Shown: positions 26,639-35,491, counted from the first letter of the stretch. The stretch is 64,000 nt of DNA from Arachidicoccus soli (GCF_003600625.1 NZ_CP032489.1:3100001-3164000); one strand, 5' to 3'. The notes: generated by a model from the letters alone, not told the origin. Program-made: numbers and translations.

Positions 26639-27631
26639 ATGGAAGACTTCACTCTACAGGACGATAAACGTAGCAAAATTGCTATACTCCCCGGTTTGCC
26701 TCGTGAAGAAATAAAAATATATGGATTGCCGGGTGCAGAACAACGACACGCCTATTATGGAGATAAGCCCATGCTCTTTCAGGCAATACGGTGCGGCAAA
26801 TATGAAATAGCCATAAGCGACTATTTGGTTAACAACCGAAGAAAAGTCATCTGTCACGCCAACACCACCTGCCTGGAGCTGCATTTTATACTAAAAGGAA
26901 AAGCGCTTTTTAATTTAAAAGATCTGGGCTGGCAGCAATTGGATGAGCTTCACCACAATATGATTGCCCTGTCTAAAGTTAAAAATGAAGTCTTTTTTGA
27001 AATAATACCTGTCTCCACTTTCGATATTCATTTTACCATACAAGAGGTGGAGCGATTAGCCAAACAATATCCTCAATTACAACCATTACTATATGCTTTG
27101 AAAACTGGAGACTATGCTTCATTGTTTGCACTAGTACAAAAGACTACACCCAGAATGCTGCACCTTATTGTAAAAATAATGGAAGCCTTAAAAGCAGGGG
27201 CTGCTTCGAACAAAGAAACTATTGAGATGATAGAAGCTTTGGTGCTAATGGTTTTAGAAAACAAAACATTAAAGACTCGTTACCATTACAATTATGACTT
27301 TATCGAGAATGTACATAAATCCGCCTTGCGAATCGAGCAACATTTTGATGAAAAAGACGTAATAGCCAACCAAATAAAACAAAGGAATCTCAAACCGGAT
27401 AAGTTTAGAGAAATATTCAGGATATTATATGGATGCCTTCCTAACCAATATTTACAAAAAGTGAGAGTAGAGAAGGCGAATTGGTTGATTAAGGAACACC
27501 GTGTGTCTAAGCTAGATGATATAGCCGCTTTATGTGCCTATCAGTCCATACGTCAATTATCAAATGCTTACTATAAAAAATACAACACAACCATCTCAAA
27601 AGCGGTTGCTCTGGCAAAACGCGGCAAATAG
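26639..27631 (+). CDS. AraC family transcriptional regulator
   Basis: A 330-residue regulator. The C-terminal helix-turn-helix pair occupies about residues 225-326, with FREIFRILYGCLPNQYLQKVRVEKANWLI and IAALCAYQSIRQLSNAYYKKYN corresponding to the two AraC subdomains. The N-terminal 200 residues look like a cupin-type sensor. It lies upstream of the structured leader and MauE gene and opposite a SusC/SusD operon, so it probably controls one or both. The inducer is unknown. Confidence 0.85.
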   Translation: MEDFTLQDDKRSKIAILPGLPREEIKIYGLPGAEQRHAYYGDKPMLFQAIRCGKYEIAISDYLVNNRRKVICHANTTCLELHFILKGKALFNLKDLGWQQLDELHHNMIALSKVKNEVFFEIIPVSTFDIHFTIQEVERLAKQYPQLQPLLYALKTGDYASLFALVQKTTPRMLHLIVKIMEALKAGAASNKETIEMIEALVLMVLENKTLKTRYHYNYDFIENVHKSALRIEQHFDEKDVIANQIKQRNLKPDKFREIFRILYGCLPNQYLQKVRVEKANWLIKEHRVSKLDDIAALCAYQSIRQLSNAYYKKYNTTISKAVALAKRGK

Positions 27632-27741
27632 TTGCTTTATTATCAATGCTTTAACCAAAAACTGTGCTGCGAATTGCACCTAAAAAGGTACTTCAATTGC
27701 ATGTAAATAGGTATGTTTTTTACCTACTCCTTAATTTTTAG

Positions 27742-27770
27742 TACTTGACCTTTGTACAAGCGTTCAAGTA
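27742..27770. promoter_or_regulatory. Nested palindrome, candidate operator
   Basis: TACTTGA (27742-27748) and TCAAGTA (27764-27770) are perfect inverted arms with a 15-bp spacer. The palindrome TTGTACAA (27752-27759) sits in the spacer at nearly the same centre. It lies between the AraC-type gene and the structured leader. Confidence 0.4.
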
Positions 27771-27814
27771 AAAAGAAATTATGCCACAAAAAATATAAAG
27801 CAAAATTTATTATG

Positions 27815-28020
27815 CGCTTGGTGGGGTCACGAGAGGGAGACGATGGAACTGGCTTCTCTCTACCCAGTGAGAAACGTAAATTCGGCGAAGCCAATGATCT
27901 GTGTTGATAATACAGGTAATATCCCCATGAATTTTAAGCATTGCCTGCACAAGTGTCGGCGGCGTTGGCAACTAATTATTCCGGTATTGATACGAAATGA
28001 GCCAAGTTATTTACGCCAAC
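27815..28020 (+). ncRNA. Candidate structured leader RNA upstream of MauE/secreted protein genes
   Basis: Successive stems can be drawn by eye. GGGT (27824-27827) pairs with ACCC (27862-27865), enclosing GAGAG (27831-27835) / CTCTC (27856-27860). GGC-GAA-GCC (27884-27892), CTGT (27899-27902) / ACAG (27912-27915) and GGTAAT (27915-27920) / ATTGCC (27940-27945) follow. GGCGT (27961-27965) / ACGCC (28014-28018) then encloses GGC (27967-27969) / GCC (28001-28003). The block is richer in G and C than its surroundings and ends 27 bp before the MauE start. I do not recognise a known riboswitch class. Confidence 0.35.
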
Positions 28021-28047
28021 ATATATTAAAAAAAATAAAATATACGA

Positions 28048-28476
28048 ATGAAAAAACGACAAGTCATAACACTCTTATCAACACTATTAATCCCTCTCTG
28101 GATCTATGCAGCAGGAAGTAAGTTGACTGAATACACTATTTTCAAAGATCAGTTAGCAAGGCAACCTTTGCCAAGTTGGTCGATTTCCATTCTTGCTTGG
28201 GCATTGCCCTCGGTGGAAATTATTACAGCCTTGCTTCTCTACTTTCAAAGAACAAATAAAATGGGTTGCATCCTATCCTCGGTTTTAATGACCGCTTTTA
28301 CTGTGTATGTTTTATTAGCACTTAGCGGCGCATTTGGCGATATTCCATGTTCTTGTGCCGGTATCATCGGCAAACTAAGATGGAAAGGACATTTACTATT
28401 CAATATATTTTTTACAATTATCAGCTTTGCCGGCTGGTATTTGCATAAACAAAAAGTTGTAAGAATCTATTTATAA
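28048..28476 (+). CDS. MauE/DoxX-type redox-associated membrane protein
   Basis: A 142-residue inner-membrane protein with four predicted helices and the PCSCAG cysteine motif (about residue 109) typical of the MauE branch of the DoxX/DsbD-like superfamily. MauE was first linked to disulfide formation in methylamine dehydrogenase maturation. It probably passes electrons to or from periplasmic thiol proteins. It is followed by a small secreted two-cysteine protein and faces a thioredoxin-like/SusC/SusD operon, suggesting a shared redox task. Confidence 0.78.
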   Translation: MKKRQVITLLSTLLIPLWIYAAGSKLTEYTIFKDQLARQPLPSWSISILAWALPSVEIITALLLYFQRTNKMGCILSSVLMTAFTVYVLLALSGAFGDIPCSCAGIIGKLRWKGHLLFNIFFTIISFAGWYLHKQKVVRIYL

Positions 28477-28643
28477 TCCATCACTCTATTCTTTAAACTC
28501 TAAACTCAAAATAATACACGTGTATCGGGAAGACAGCAGAAAACCCATTAACAGAGTAAGCGATATTTTTCACAAGCCGGGCATTGAAAAATGGAATGTC
28601 AGGCGAAATGGTATTGATTTTAAACAATTTTAATTTTAAAAAA

Positions 28644-29036
28644 ATGAACATACAAAAAATACTCCCTGCTTGCGCAGTCGCAATGGGAGTAGCGTTGGTA
28701 ATGGCCACCAGCGCATTTACAAAAGCGCCAACAAACAAGAGCGGCGACACGTTATATACTTTCCAGTATAATGCGCCATCTGGTATGCATCCTTATTCTC
28801 AAGCTAATGTTGAGAATGTTGCTAATTGGAGTTATACCACATCCACATCTTGTAACGGTGTAAATGTTGAAGCTTGTGGATTGCAAGTACCTGAAAGCTA
28901 TGTGGACGACCCAATCGGCTCTCCAACATTGGATGCTTCTATTGACATCAGTGCAACAGAGAGTTCTTCTAATGTGGCATATGTGAGTGGCACGGCCGCA
29001 GGGTCAAACGCCACCATTTCCAATAAATCAAATTAG
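28644..29036 (+). CDS. Small secreted two-cysteine protein (DUF6520-like)
   Basis: A 130-residue protein with an N-terminal signal segment (residues 1-26, IQKILPACAVAMGVALVMATSAF). The mature part is rich in Ser, Asn and Thr. Apart from the signal it contains two cysteines, C70 and C78 (CNGVNVEAC), well placed for a disulfide. The start at 28644 (MNIQKILP) gives a normal signal peptide; an earlier ATG at 28584 does not. It resembles the small DUF6520 proteins found beside MauE genes in Bacteroidota (from memory, not checked). Function unknown. It ends before a strong terminator. Confidence 0.7.
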   Translation: MNIQKILPACAVAMGVALVMATSAFTKAPTNKSGDTLYTFQYNAPSGMHPYSQANVENVANWSYTTSTSCNGVNVEACGLQVPESYVDDPIGSPTLDASIDISATESSSNVAYVSGTAAGSNATISNKSN

Positions 29037-29060
29037 TGTTTAATTGGAAATTTTGCAAGG

Positions 29061-29094
29061 GCTGCACCTTATTATATATGGTGCAGCTTCTTTT
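29061..29094 (+). terminator. Intrinsic terminator after the small secreted protein
   Basis: GCTGCACC (29061-29068) and GGTGCAGC (29080-29087) form a perfect 8-bp stem followed by TTCTTTT. It separates convergent plus- and minus-strand units. Confidence 0.8.
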
Positions 29095-29097
29095 ATA

Positions 29098-30498
29098 TTA
29101 TAAATCATTCTGCTGCATACCAGTCAATTTAATAATGTCTTCTGGGATGGGTAAGGCATAAAAATTGGCATTAGGCTCTAAAGTATAAGTTTGGTCACCT
29201 TCTTCTCTTTTAATTGTGATATTGGCACCTTCTTTATTTAACCGTTTTAAATCCATCCAGCGCATACCGCGCATCACCAACTCTTTTTCCCTTTCTTGTA
29301 ATACAAGATTCAAAGCCGCAGTTTGACCCATTGAAACAGTATAAGCCACAAAGGCTCCTGTCTGGTAGCGCTTCGCCAATAACGTATTTAAATCATTTAA
29401 GCCCTGCTGTAGCTGACCATTTCTGATATAGCATTCAGCACGGGTGAGATATAGCTCATCGGTAGCCATACCGGAAAACATAGAATATAGACTGTTGGTA
29501 TATGCTCCTTTAAAAGTTTTATAGCCATCTGAATTGCTTGAATAATAAGCCAAACGGCGTAAATCGTTCTGATTGTATAATTGAATAAGAGCTGTATCGA
29601 TACGGCTAGAAATGGAAGTTAGATAAAAATAGAAATAGGTATTTATTTCTGTATAGAAGATAGTCTCCTTATTGAATTGATGAAAAGGAGCACTTGCCGT
29701 TATTCCTTTAGGGATATCGGGATCATTGTTATAATCCATTAATTGGTTATTCAATTGTAAACAAGAATCAGAAAAGAGCAAAGCATTCTTGTAATCCCGC
29801 ATAGAAAGATAGCATCTTGCCAATAAGCCGTATGCAGCATCCTTTGAAGGCCGCATCACATGCTGTGGGTAAGCCGGTAATAAAGCAATAGATGCTTTCG
29901 TATCTTCAATGACTTGTTGGTAACATTGCAGATTGGTAGCCCTAGTGGATTTAACGTTAAAGTTAGAAGTCAGCCTTAGGGCAATACCTAAATCTTTATT
30001 TGCTGTTGTACTGTCGTAGGCTTTTGCATAGTTCCATAACAAACAAAGAAAGTAATAAGACCGGTAAAACAAGGCAGAGCCCTTTACATTATTCCACGCA
30101 ACCTTATTCAAGGAAGTTTGTGGAATATTTTTAATCAAATCCAGCACAAGGTTCGCATTATATATCGGTTGATAACAGGCTGCCCAATCATTGCCTGATC
30201 CAAAAAAGTACTCTCGCCATGTGTATCTTTTTTGGTCGCCGTCGTTAAGCGCATTGAAAGCCGACAAGGGTAAGAAATATTCGTCTGAAGAGGCTTCCCC
30301 ATAACAAGGTGTACGCTGTTGATTCATCGTAGCTGCATCATCTAGCAGCGCCTGTAAGTCTGATAGGGTTGAAGGCGTAACTAATGAACTGTTGGACTTT
30401 TTATCCAAATATTTTTTGCAGGAACTAAGCATTATATTGATAGAAAGAATCACTAATAAATAGCTGCACCATTTTTTATATTTAAAATATATTTTCAT
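29098..30498 (-). CDS. RagB/SusD family nutrient-binding outer-membrane lipoprotein
   Basis: A 466-residue SusD-type lipoprotein with lipobox LSSC and modified C27, followed by KKYLDKKSNSS as in many SusD proteins. It contains tetratricopeptide-like helical segments and the C-terminal ALNLVLQEREKELVMRGMRWMDLKRLN motif of the family. It forms the surface lid on the SusC channel encoded just upstream, 19 bp away. The ligand cannot be read from sequence, and no glycosidase is in this unit; a redox-linked neighbour suggests it may not be an ordinary polysaccharide locus. Confidence 0.92.
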   Translation of the reverse strand: MKIYFKYKKWCSYLLVILSINIMLSSCKKYLDKKSNSSLVTPSTLSDLQALLDDAATMNQQRTPCYGEASSDEYFLPLSAFNALNDGDQKRYTWREYFFGSGNDWAACYQPIYNANLVLDLIKNIPQTSLNKVAWNNVKGSALFYRSYYFLCLLWNYAKAYDSTTANKDLGIALRLTSNFNVKSTRATNLQCYQQVIEDTKASIALLPAYPQHVMRPSKDAAYGLLARCYLSMRDYKNALLFSDSCLQLNNQLMDYNNDPDIPKGITASAPFHQFNKETIFYTEINTYFYFYLTSISSRIDTALIQLYNQNDLRRLAYYSSNSDGYKTFKGAYTNSLYSMFSGMATDELYLTRAECYIRNGQLQQGLNDLNTLLAKRYQTGAFVAYTVSMGQTAALNLVLQEREKELVMRGMRWMDLKRLNKEGANITIKREEGDQTYTLEPNANFYALPIPEDIIKLTGMQQNDL

Positions 30499-30517
30499 TG
30501 CAATTGCGTTTTAAAGA

Positions 30518-33500
30518 TTAAAAATTGGCTCTAATGCCGACGGTATAAGTTTTTGGGTTGGGGATGCCATTTGCATAATCCGGATCAATATGGTCATTGT
30601 TCGCCCGCCAAAGAATACCAATATTGGCTGCATTAATATAAATCTGTAAGGAATTAAATGGCAAATTCTTTTTGTTTGACAGTAAGGAATAAGACAGATT
30701 AATAAACTGCAAACGAATCTGGTCGCCTTTGATGACATTGATAGTGGATCCATTGTAAAATGCATCTCTATCACTATTTAAAGGATACACAAAAGAAGGT
30801 ACATTGGTTTTGTTTTCATCACCTGATTGTTTCCAGCGCTGACCATAATCAATACCGCCTGTTCCATTAGTGGCCAATGCCGTATAAGACAAGGAGGGTT
30901 TGAATAAATAATAATGAAATTTATAGGTGATGTTGAAAGATAATGCAAAGCTTTTATAGGAAAATTCATTGCTCAAAGAACCAAAAATTGTCGGGCTCGC
31001 AGGTCCTACATAAACAAAACTTCCACTCTTGAGACCCCGTTCATAAGCATTCACATCAATGCCGGCATAATCAGTACTCAAAGTATCACCTATATAACCC
31101 TGTGGGTTTCCTTGTGCATCCAACCCACCCCATTTGTAGGCTGCAATGGCGTAAAGGGGTTTACCTATGATAGGGTTTATGGTATTGCCTCCTTGTAATA
31201 AGTAATAGGCCGAGGCCGCATTGTCTGTGTGATAGGCCGTGGTAATAGAAGTATTATAACTCCATAAAAAATCAGTTGTCCATTTAAAATCCCGGTTGAT
31301 ATTGTTGCTGTGCAAAGTTATATCTACTCCATTGCCTTTCATATCGGCTACGTTGGCAGTAATAGTGGAACTTAGCCCCCAAGTAGTATAGTCGTAAGGT
31401 ATAGGCGCATACAAATCCCGACCTTTTTTATGATAATATTCCAATGCGCCGCTTATGATATTCTTTGCAGTAGCAAAATCAATTCTTAAATTAGTCTGAT
31501 AAGAGCGTTCCCAGCTTAGATCAGGATTATTGATGTAATTGATTCTTTCATCTTGAAAACCGGTAATATTATTAATTGCCATATTGCCCACGGGCAAAGC
31601 TGTTTTGCTTAGATCCACATTGCCACTGACGCCATAAGTTGCACTAAGTTTCAAGTATGGTAGCCAGCCTATTTTATAGAAATTCTCTTTGGAAATATTC
31701 CATCCCAGTCCTGCTGACCACAAGGGTTTCCACTTATTGTTGGTACTGGCACCAAAGATATTGGAGCCGTCGCGGCGCATACTCGCGGAGACAATGTATC
31801 TGTCGTTGTAAATATAATCAGCATTGGAAAAGAAGGATACAAAACGGTTGTCCGTTGATGATAAAGAGGAGGTACCCGGTATATAAGCGCTACTGCCGGT
31901 AATAAAAGTAGGGTAGCGCGTATTGTAATTAATGCTGCTGGTATAGGTCAATGGGTCGGGGTTATAGCCATAATAAATGGCATTGCTGCCCGAAGCCCAC
32001 TCGTTGCGTACTTCCATACCTGCGATAGCATTGATATGATGCTTCTGATGAAAGGTTCTATCAAAATTTAACTGTCCACGAAAATTGTAAGATTGTAGAT
32101 TTGCATAGCCCTTCTTTAAAATACCTCCTAAGGGAATGATGTAGTTAATGACACCCGTATTTCTATCTAATTGGCTATAAGTATTAATTAAATTACGTGT
32201 ATAATAGCTTGCCGTATCAGATATGGTATTGGTCTGCACATTTTGTTTCTGATACTGGTATAGTAAGCTTAGTTGGAGTCCTTGAATGATTTTATAGTTC
32301 AGTCCCGCATTGGCGAGCAACTCCTCTGTATTGGCAGTTGTTACATTGTGTTTGTAATCCGTAAGTGGGTAGTAATTCCAATCCATCAATTTACCTGCGC
32401 CTGCTGTATCGATGTAATTGGTGTTATATGCATAAGGAACAGCAATGGATTGTCCTTCTGGTCCTGCCAAATTAAGATAGGGGACTTGTATGGTACCGTT
32501 TAATGAAATGACATTGGAATAAGAAGGTAGTCCGGAAATATTATTGCTATTGGTATAATAGACCCCTGCATTGAGCGTCATATTCTTAATTGGACGATAG
32601 GTATTTTCAAAACGCAAATTAATTTTGTTGTATTGAGCACTTAGATTATTAATATCCTTATCGTAATCTCCGGAAATTAACCAGGCTATGTTTTGGCTAC
32701 CACCTCTGAGGTTTAAGGCATATTGTTGGGTAAGTCCTTTGCGGTAATAATATTTTTCAAACTGTCTGCGGCTATCGTTTTGTTTCAGTGCATTGATTTG
32801 TGAAGCAGAATCGGTAGCAGAGATCAACCCTTGTTGCTTTTCTTTAAAGATTAACACAGCGGGTGATACAGCAGGGTGCGACCTGCTATTGAGCTGACTG
32901 TTATAATAGCCTTTATTAAAAAGATACTGCTCTAAATCGATATAATCGGCAGAGGATATTTGGGGTTGATAAAACAAGTTGGGCTTGTCAGTCATTATAA
33001 CATCGCTGTTAAAATCTACATGTAGTTTTTGATTGAACTGCCCTTTCTTGGTGGTTATGACAATGACTCCATTGCCTGCCCTGGCACCCCAAATACTGGC
33101 TGCGGCTGCATCTTTGAGTATAGTTATACTCTCTACATCATTGGGGTTGATATTGTTGATGTCACCATCGTAGATAAAATTATCTACCACGATTAGCGGA
33201 TCTAGCGGGCCATTAATGGTACTTAGCCCGCGAATGGTAATGCCTGTTTTGTTTTGTGGATTATTGTTTTGTTTCCCTACATTGAACAACAAACTGCTGG
33301 TAACACCCTTTAATCGGTCTAAGATATTTAACCCGGTTTGTTGGTTTAGTTTTTTATTATCTATGACCACATAAGAACCATTGACCTCGTTGGGTTTTAA
33401 GTTTTGGTAACCGGTGTTGATGGTTACATCTGCCAAGGATGTATTGGTTTCATTTAGCAGTACTGAAATAAAATGATTACTGCCCACAGATATTTTTTGA

Positions 33501-33742
33501 GGTGTAAAACCTATATGAGAAATAAGTAGTGTATCGTTGCTTTTGCTTTTTATAACAAAACTGCCTTCCTTATCGCTTAAGGCATAACGGCCACTACCCA
33601 ATGCGTGAACAGTAGCGTTGCTAATGCTTTCGCCAGTTACCGCATCTTTGATATTACCTTTAATAATTAGTTGTGTTTGTGCGCAAATTAGTTGTGTGCT
33701 TAATAGCAGTGCTATTGAAATGATATATTTTATTTTTTTCAT
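30518..33742 (-). CDS. SusC/RagA family TonB-linked outer-membrane transporter
   Basis: A 1074-residue TonB-dependent channel. After a signal peptide (about 1-21) comes a carboxypeptidase-like regulatory domain (about 25-110), then the plug with PNDVESITILKDAAAASIWGARAGNGVIVITTKKG, the SusC signature. The rest is a beta-barrel ending in an aromatic F. It imports a substrate too large for porins with its SusD partner. The start codon overlaps the stop of the thioredoxin-like gene by 4 bp, indicating translational coupling. Substrate unknown. Confidence 0.94.
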   Translation of the reverse strand: MKKIKYIISIALLLSTQLICAQTQLIIKGNIKDAVTGESISNATVHALGSGRYALSDKEGSFVIKSKSNDTLLISHIGFTPQKISVGSNHFISVLLNETNTSLADVTINTGYQNLKPNEVNGSYVVIDNKKLNQQTGLNILDRLKGVTSSLLFNVGKQNNNPQNKTGITIRGLSTINGPLDPLIVVDNFIYDGDINNINPNDVESITILKDAAAASIWGARAGNGVIVITTKKGQFNQKLHVDFNSDVIMTDKPNLFYQPQISSADYIDLEQYLFNKGYYNSQLNSRSHPAVSPAVLIFKEKQQGLISATDSASQINALKQNDSRRQFEKYYYRKGLTQQYALNLRGGSQNIAWLISGDYDKDINNLSAQYNKINLRFENTYRPIKNMTLNAGVYYTNSNNISGLPSYSNVISLNGTIQVPYLNLAGPEGQSIAVPYAYNTNYIDTAGAGKLMDWNYYPLTDYKHNVTTANTEELLANAGLNYKIIQGLQLSLLYQYQKQNVQTNTISDTASYYTRNLINTYSQLDRNTGVINYIIPLGGILKKGYANLQSYNFRGQLNFDRTFHQKHHINAIAGMEVRNEWASGSNAIYYGYNPDPLTYTSSINYNTRYPTFITGSSAYIPGTSSLSSTDNRFVSFFSNADYIYNDRYIVSASMRRDGSNIFGASTNNKWKPLWSAGLGWNISKENFYKIGWLPYLKLSATYGVSGNVDLSKTALPVGNMAINNITGFQDERINYINNPDLSWERSYQTNLRIDFATAKNIISGALEYYHKKGRDLYAPIPYDYTTWGLSSTITANVADMKGNGVDITLHSNNINRDFKWTTDFLWSYNTSITTAYHTDNAASAYYLLQGGNTINPIIGKPLYAIAAYKWGGLDAQGNPQGYIGDTLSTDYAGIDVNAYERGLKSGSFVYVGPASPTIFGSLSNEFSYKSFALSFNITYKFHYYLFKPSLSYTALATNGTGGIDYGQRWKQSGDENKTNVPSFVYPLNSDRDAFYNGSTINVIKGDQIRLQFINLSYSLLSNKKNLPFNSLQIYINAANIGILWRANNDHIDPDYANGIPNPKTYTVGIRANF

Positions 33743-34356
33743 TGGGGCAGTTGTTTTATCGTGTGAGACTTGGCCGCAGGGGCGGTATGTATTGCCTTTA
33801 TAGCAATACTTTCCTCAGCTTTTAGCTTTTCCATTTCCTTTAAAAGAGTTTCGATAGTTTGTTGGTTCACAAAATTTTCAGATGTCTGTGCAATCATCCT
33901 GTTGTCCGGAGCGATCCAGGCGTAGTTGGGCTCAAAATAGCGGCGTATGTATTTTGGCAATAAAGTATCGGCAACGATAATAGGTATGGATAATTTAACG
34001 TGGTGCCCTGCTTCCCATTTGGCTATAAAGTTGCTGATGAGCTGTTTGGGCTGATCTGTAACCAGTACTATTTGTAAGTCATTTTTATATGCCCTCTGCA
34101 AAGAGTCGTCTTTAAGAAACTGGCCGATGCAAACCGTGCAGTGTGTACTCCAGAAATCGAAAACAACCAGCTTATATTGTGGACCTTGAAAATCAGAAAG
34201 CGTTGCGATGCTGTCTTTATAATTAATAATATTATGGAAGGTTAAATTGGGCAGCACGCCATCAATGTAAAGGGGTTTTATTTCTTTTTCTGTTTGTCCA
34301 AACCCTGTACTTGCAAGGCATAGCAATCCCATTACGAGAAATATCGTTTTTTTCAT
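33739..34356 (-). CDS. TlpA-like thioredoxin-fold lipoprotein/secreted protein
   Basis: A 205-residue exported protein with a signal peptide (MKKTIFLVMGLLCLASTGFG) and a thioredoxin fold carrying the redox pair CTVC in FWSTHCTVCIGQF, as in TlpA/ResA. It would act in the periplasm as a thiol-disulfide oxidoreductase. The start at 34356 is chosen because it gives a clean signal peptide; the frame extends upstream into a GC-rich leader. It is the first gene of the TlpA-SusC-SusD operon, overlapping susC by 4 bp. Confidence 0.82.
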   Translation of the reverse strand: MKKTIFLVMGLLCLASTGFGQTEKEIKPLYIDGVLPNLTFHNIINYKDSIATLSDFQGPQYKLVVFDFWSTHCTVCIGQFLKDDSLQRAYKNDLQIVLVTDQPKQLISNFIAKWEAGHHVKLSIPIIVADTLLPKYIRRYFEPNYAWIAPDNRMIAQTSENFVNQQTIETLLKEMEKLKAEESIAIKAIHTAPAAKSHTIKQLPQ

Positions 34357-34957
34357 TTTGAATAGTTTAAATGAAGAATTGTGATAGAGTGCTGGGCGTA
34401 CGATTGCACGCATAGCACACCAGCCGGGCACTACGGGCGAAGTACATGAGATTTTTTTACACCCGCAGGCCTCGGCTGAAAGAAATTAAACTGGCTGCTT
34501 GGGTTTGCATGAGAATAGAATGCCTATGGAAATACATAAGCACAAGCATTCTAAGCCAAGAGGCAGTATGATCTGCTCATGGCATTTTTTTAGTAGAATA
34601 TATCTTTTATGTAGCAAAGAATACAACATACATTTTTTGTAGATGAATCCTTCGGAAGAGAGTTCAAGGCAAAACAGCATTGGCAATAAAAAGGCGCGAA
34701 CTCAACTTACCGCATTAGAAAATTGATTTTTATCTCGTTGAATAAGAAACCCTATCCCTATCTAATTCTGAACTATTCGCCTTATTCTCCAATTCAACTT
34801 ACAATCAATGTTTACTAACCTTAGATTCATTGTGAAAGCAACTATAGTTTGGCTAAGAAGCTTCACAGAAAATTTCTAACTACAAATTTATACAATATTT
34901 TACAAATGGTCAAATATTTATCCTTTTTAAATTTTGATTATTTTGTCAATTTGTTAA
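34357..34957. other. Intergenic region between the TlpA-like gene and the XRE regulator
   Basis: About 600 bp. The part nearest the TlpA-like gene (34380-34480) is GC-rich and can fold on the minus strand, for example GCGTGC / GTACGC around AATC and CCG/CGG stems. A short cysteine-rich frame lies at 34486-34686. The right-hand 270 bp are AT-rich and show no clear signal apart from being the upstream region of the XRE gene. Confidence 0.4.
34486..34686 (-). CDS. Possible small cysteine-rich hydrophobic peptide
   Basis: A 66-codon frame containing seven cysteines, with a hydrophobic stretch near the C-terminus (LPLGLECLCLCISIGILFSC). Internal methionines would give a 47-residue version. I do not recognise it. 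It precedes the TlpA-like gene in the same direction and may be a leader peptide or a chance frame. Confidence 0.2.
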   Translation of the reverse strand: MPMLFCLELSSEGFIYKKCMLYSLLHKRYILLKKCHEQIILPLGLECLCLCISIGILFSCKPKQPV

Positions 34958-35491
34958 ATGCAAGATGCAGCGGCAAAAGAGAAGGTAAGAATTGGTAAAA
35001 CAGTCAAGCTAATCAGAACAAAATTAAACATTAGCGTTCAAGAATTAGCGGATACACTCGTTTTATCAACCGGAACCATCAAGAGTATTGAAGCAGGAAA
35101 AGCCGCAAGTGTTGATAACATCATTCAAGTAATCTATTTCTTTGGATTAACGCTAAATGAAGCATCTGACCCAAAGTATCAAATTCCTTTGGAGCCACAA
35201 TTGCGACAATCGATAATCGCATTTCACCATAGACATAAGATTCCGGATAAAAATGGCCTTTTAAAAAAAGCTCCTAAAGTGCGCGTAATTCTTACTGACC
35301 GTATTTTCCCACAAGGATATTTAAATGAACCTAAACCTATACGTTATTTAAAAGAAATCTGTGAAAATGAATATGGCATAAAGATATCAAGCTCGACCTT
35401 ATCTAATGCGATGAATGAACTTGTGGAAGAGCAGGCTGTCATTATTTGCAACCCAAAAGATAAATACCATCTTTATAGAAAGAAAAAATAG
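34958..35491 (+). CDS. XRE-type helix-turn-helix protein with C-terminal winged region
   Basis: A 177-residue cytoplasmic protein. Residues 12-66 form an XRE/Cro helix-turn-helix (VKLIRTKLNISVQELADTLVLSTGTIKSIEAGK). The C-terminal part (about 105-177) looks like a second winged-helix domain with a basic tail. It probably binds DNA as a regulator. Its targets cannot be inferred; the upstream SusCD unit is divergently oriented and is the closest candidate. Typical antitoxin partners are not adjacent. Confidence 0.75.
   Translation: MQDAAAKEKVRIGKTVKLIRTKLNISVQELADTLVLSTGTIKSIEAGKAASVDNIIQVIYFFGLTLNEASDPKYQIPLEPQLRQSIIAFHHRHKIPDKNGLLKKAPKVRVILTDRIFPQGYLNEPKPIRYLKEICENEYGIKISSSTLSNAMNELVEEQAVIICNPKDKYHLYRKKK

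Larger units (their letters stand above)
27632..28047. other. Repeat-rich leader region of the MauE gene
   Basis: This 416-bp gap is not empty. It holds a direct repeat AATTGCA (27672-27678 and 27695-27701), a hairpin TAGGTA/TACCTA (27708-27726), a nested palindrome (27742-27770) and a foldable, relatively GC-rich block (about 27815-28020). A plus-strand frame at 27843-28121 overlaps the MauE start and is judged non-coding. Confidence 0.5.

Noticed and set aside
27815-28020. TPP or cobalamin riboswitch
   Set aside because: There is a GGGG...ACCC pairing and a TGATCTG-like stretch, but the diagnostic CTGAGA and the GCCACTG B12 box are missing, so only an unknown structured leader is claimed.
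27843-28121. 92-codon open frame upstream of and overlapping the MauE gene
   Set aside because: It lies inside a region with strong RNA-folding potential, overlaps the MauE start and has no signal peptide, domain or family resemblance.
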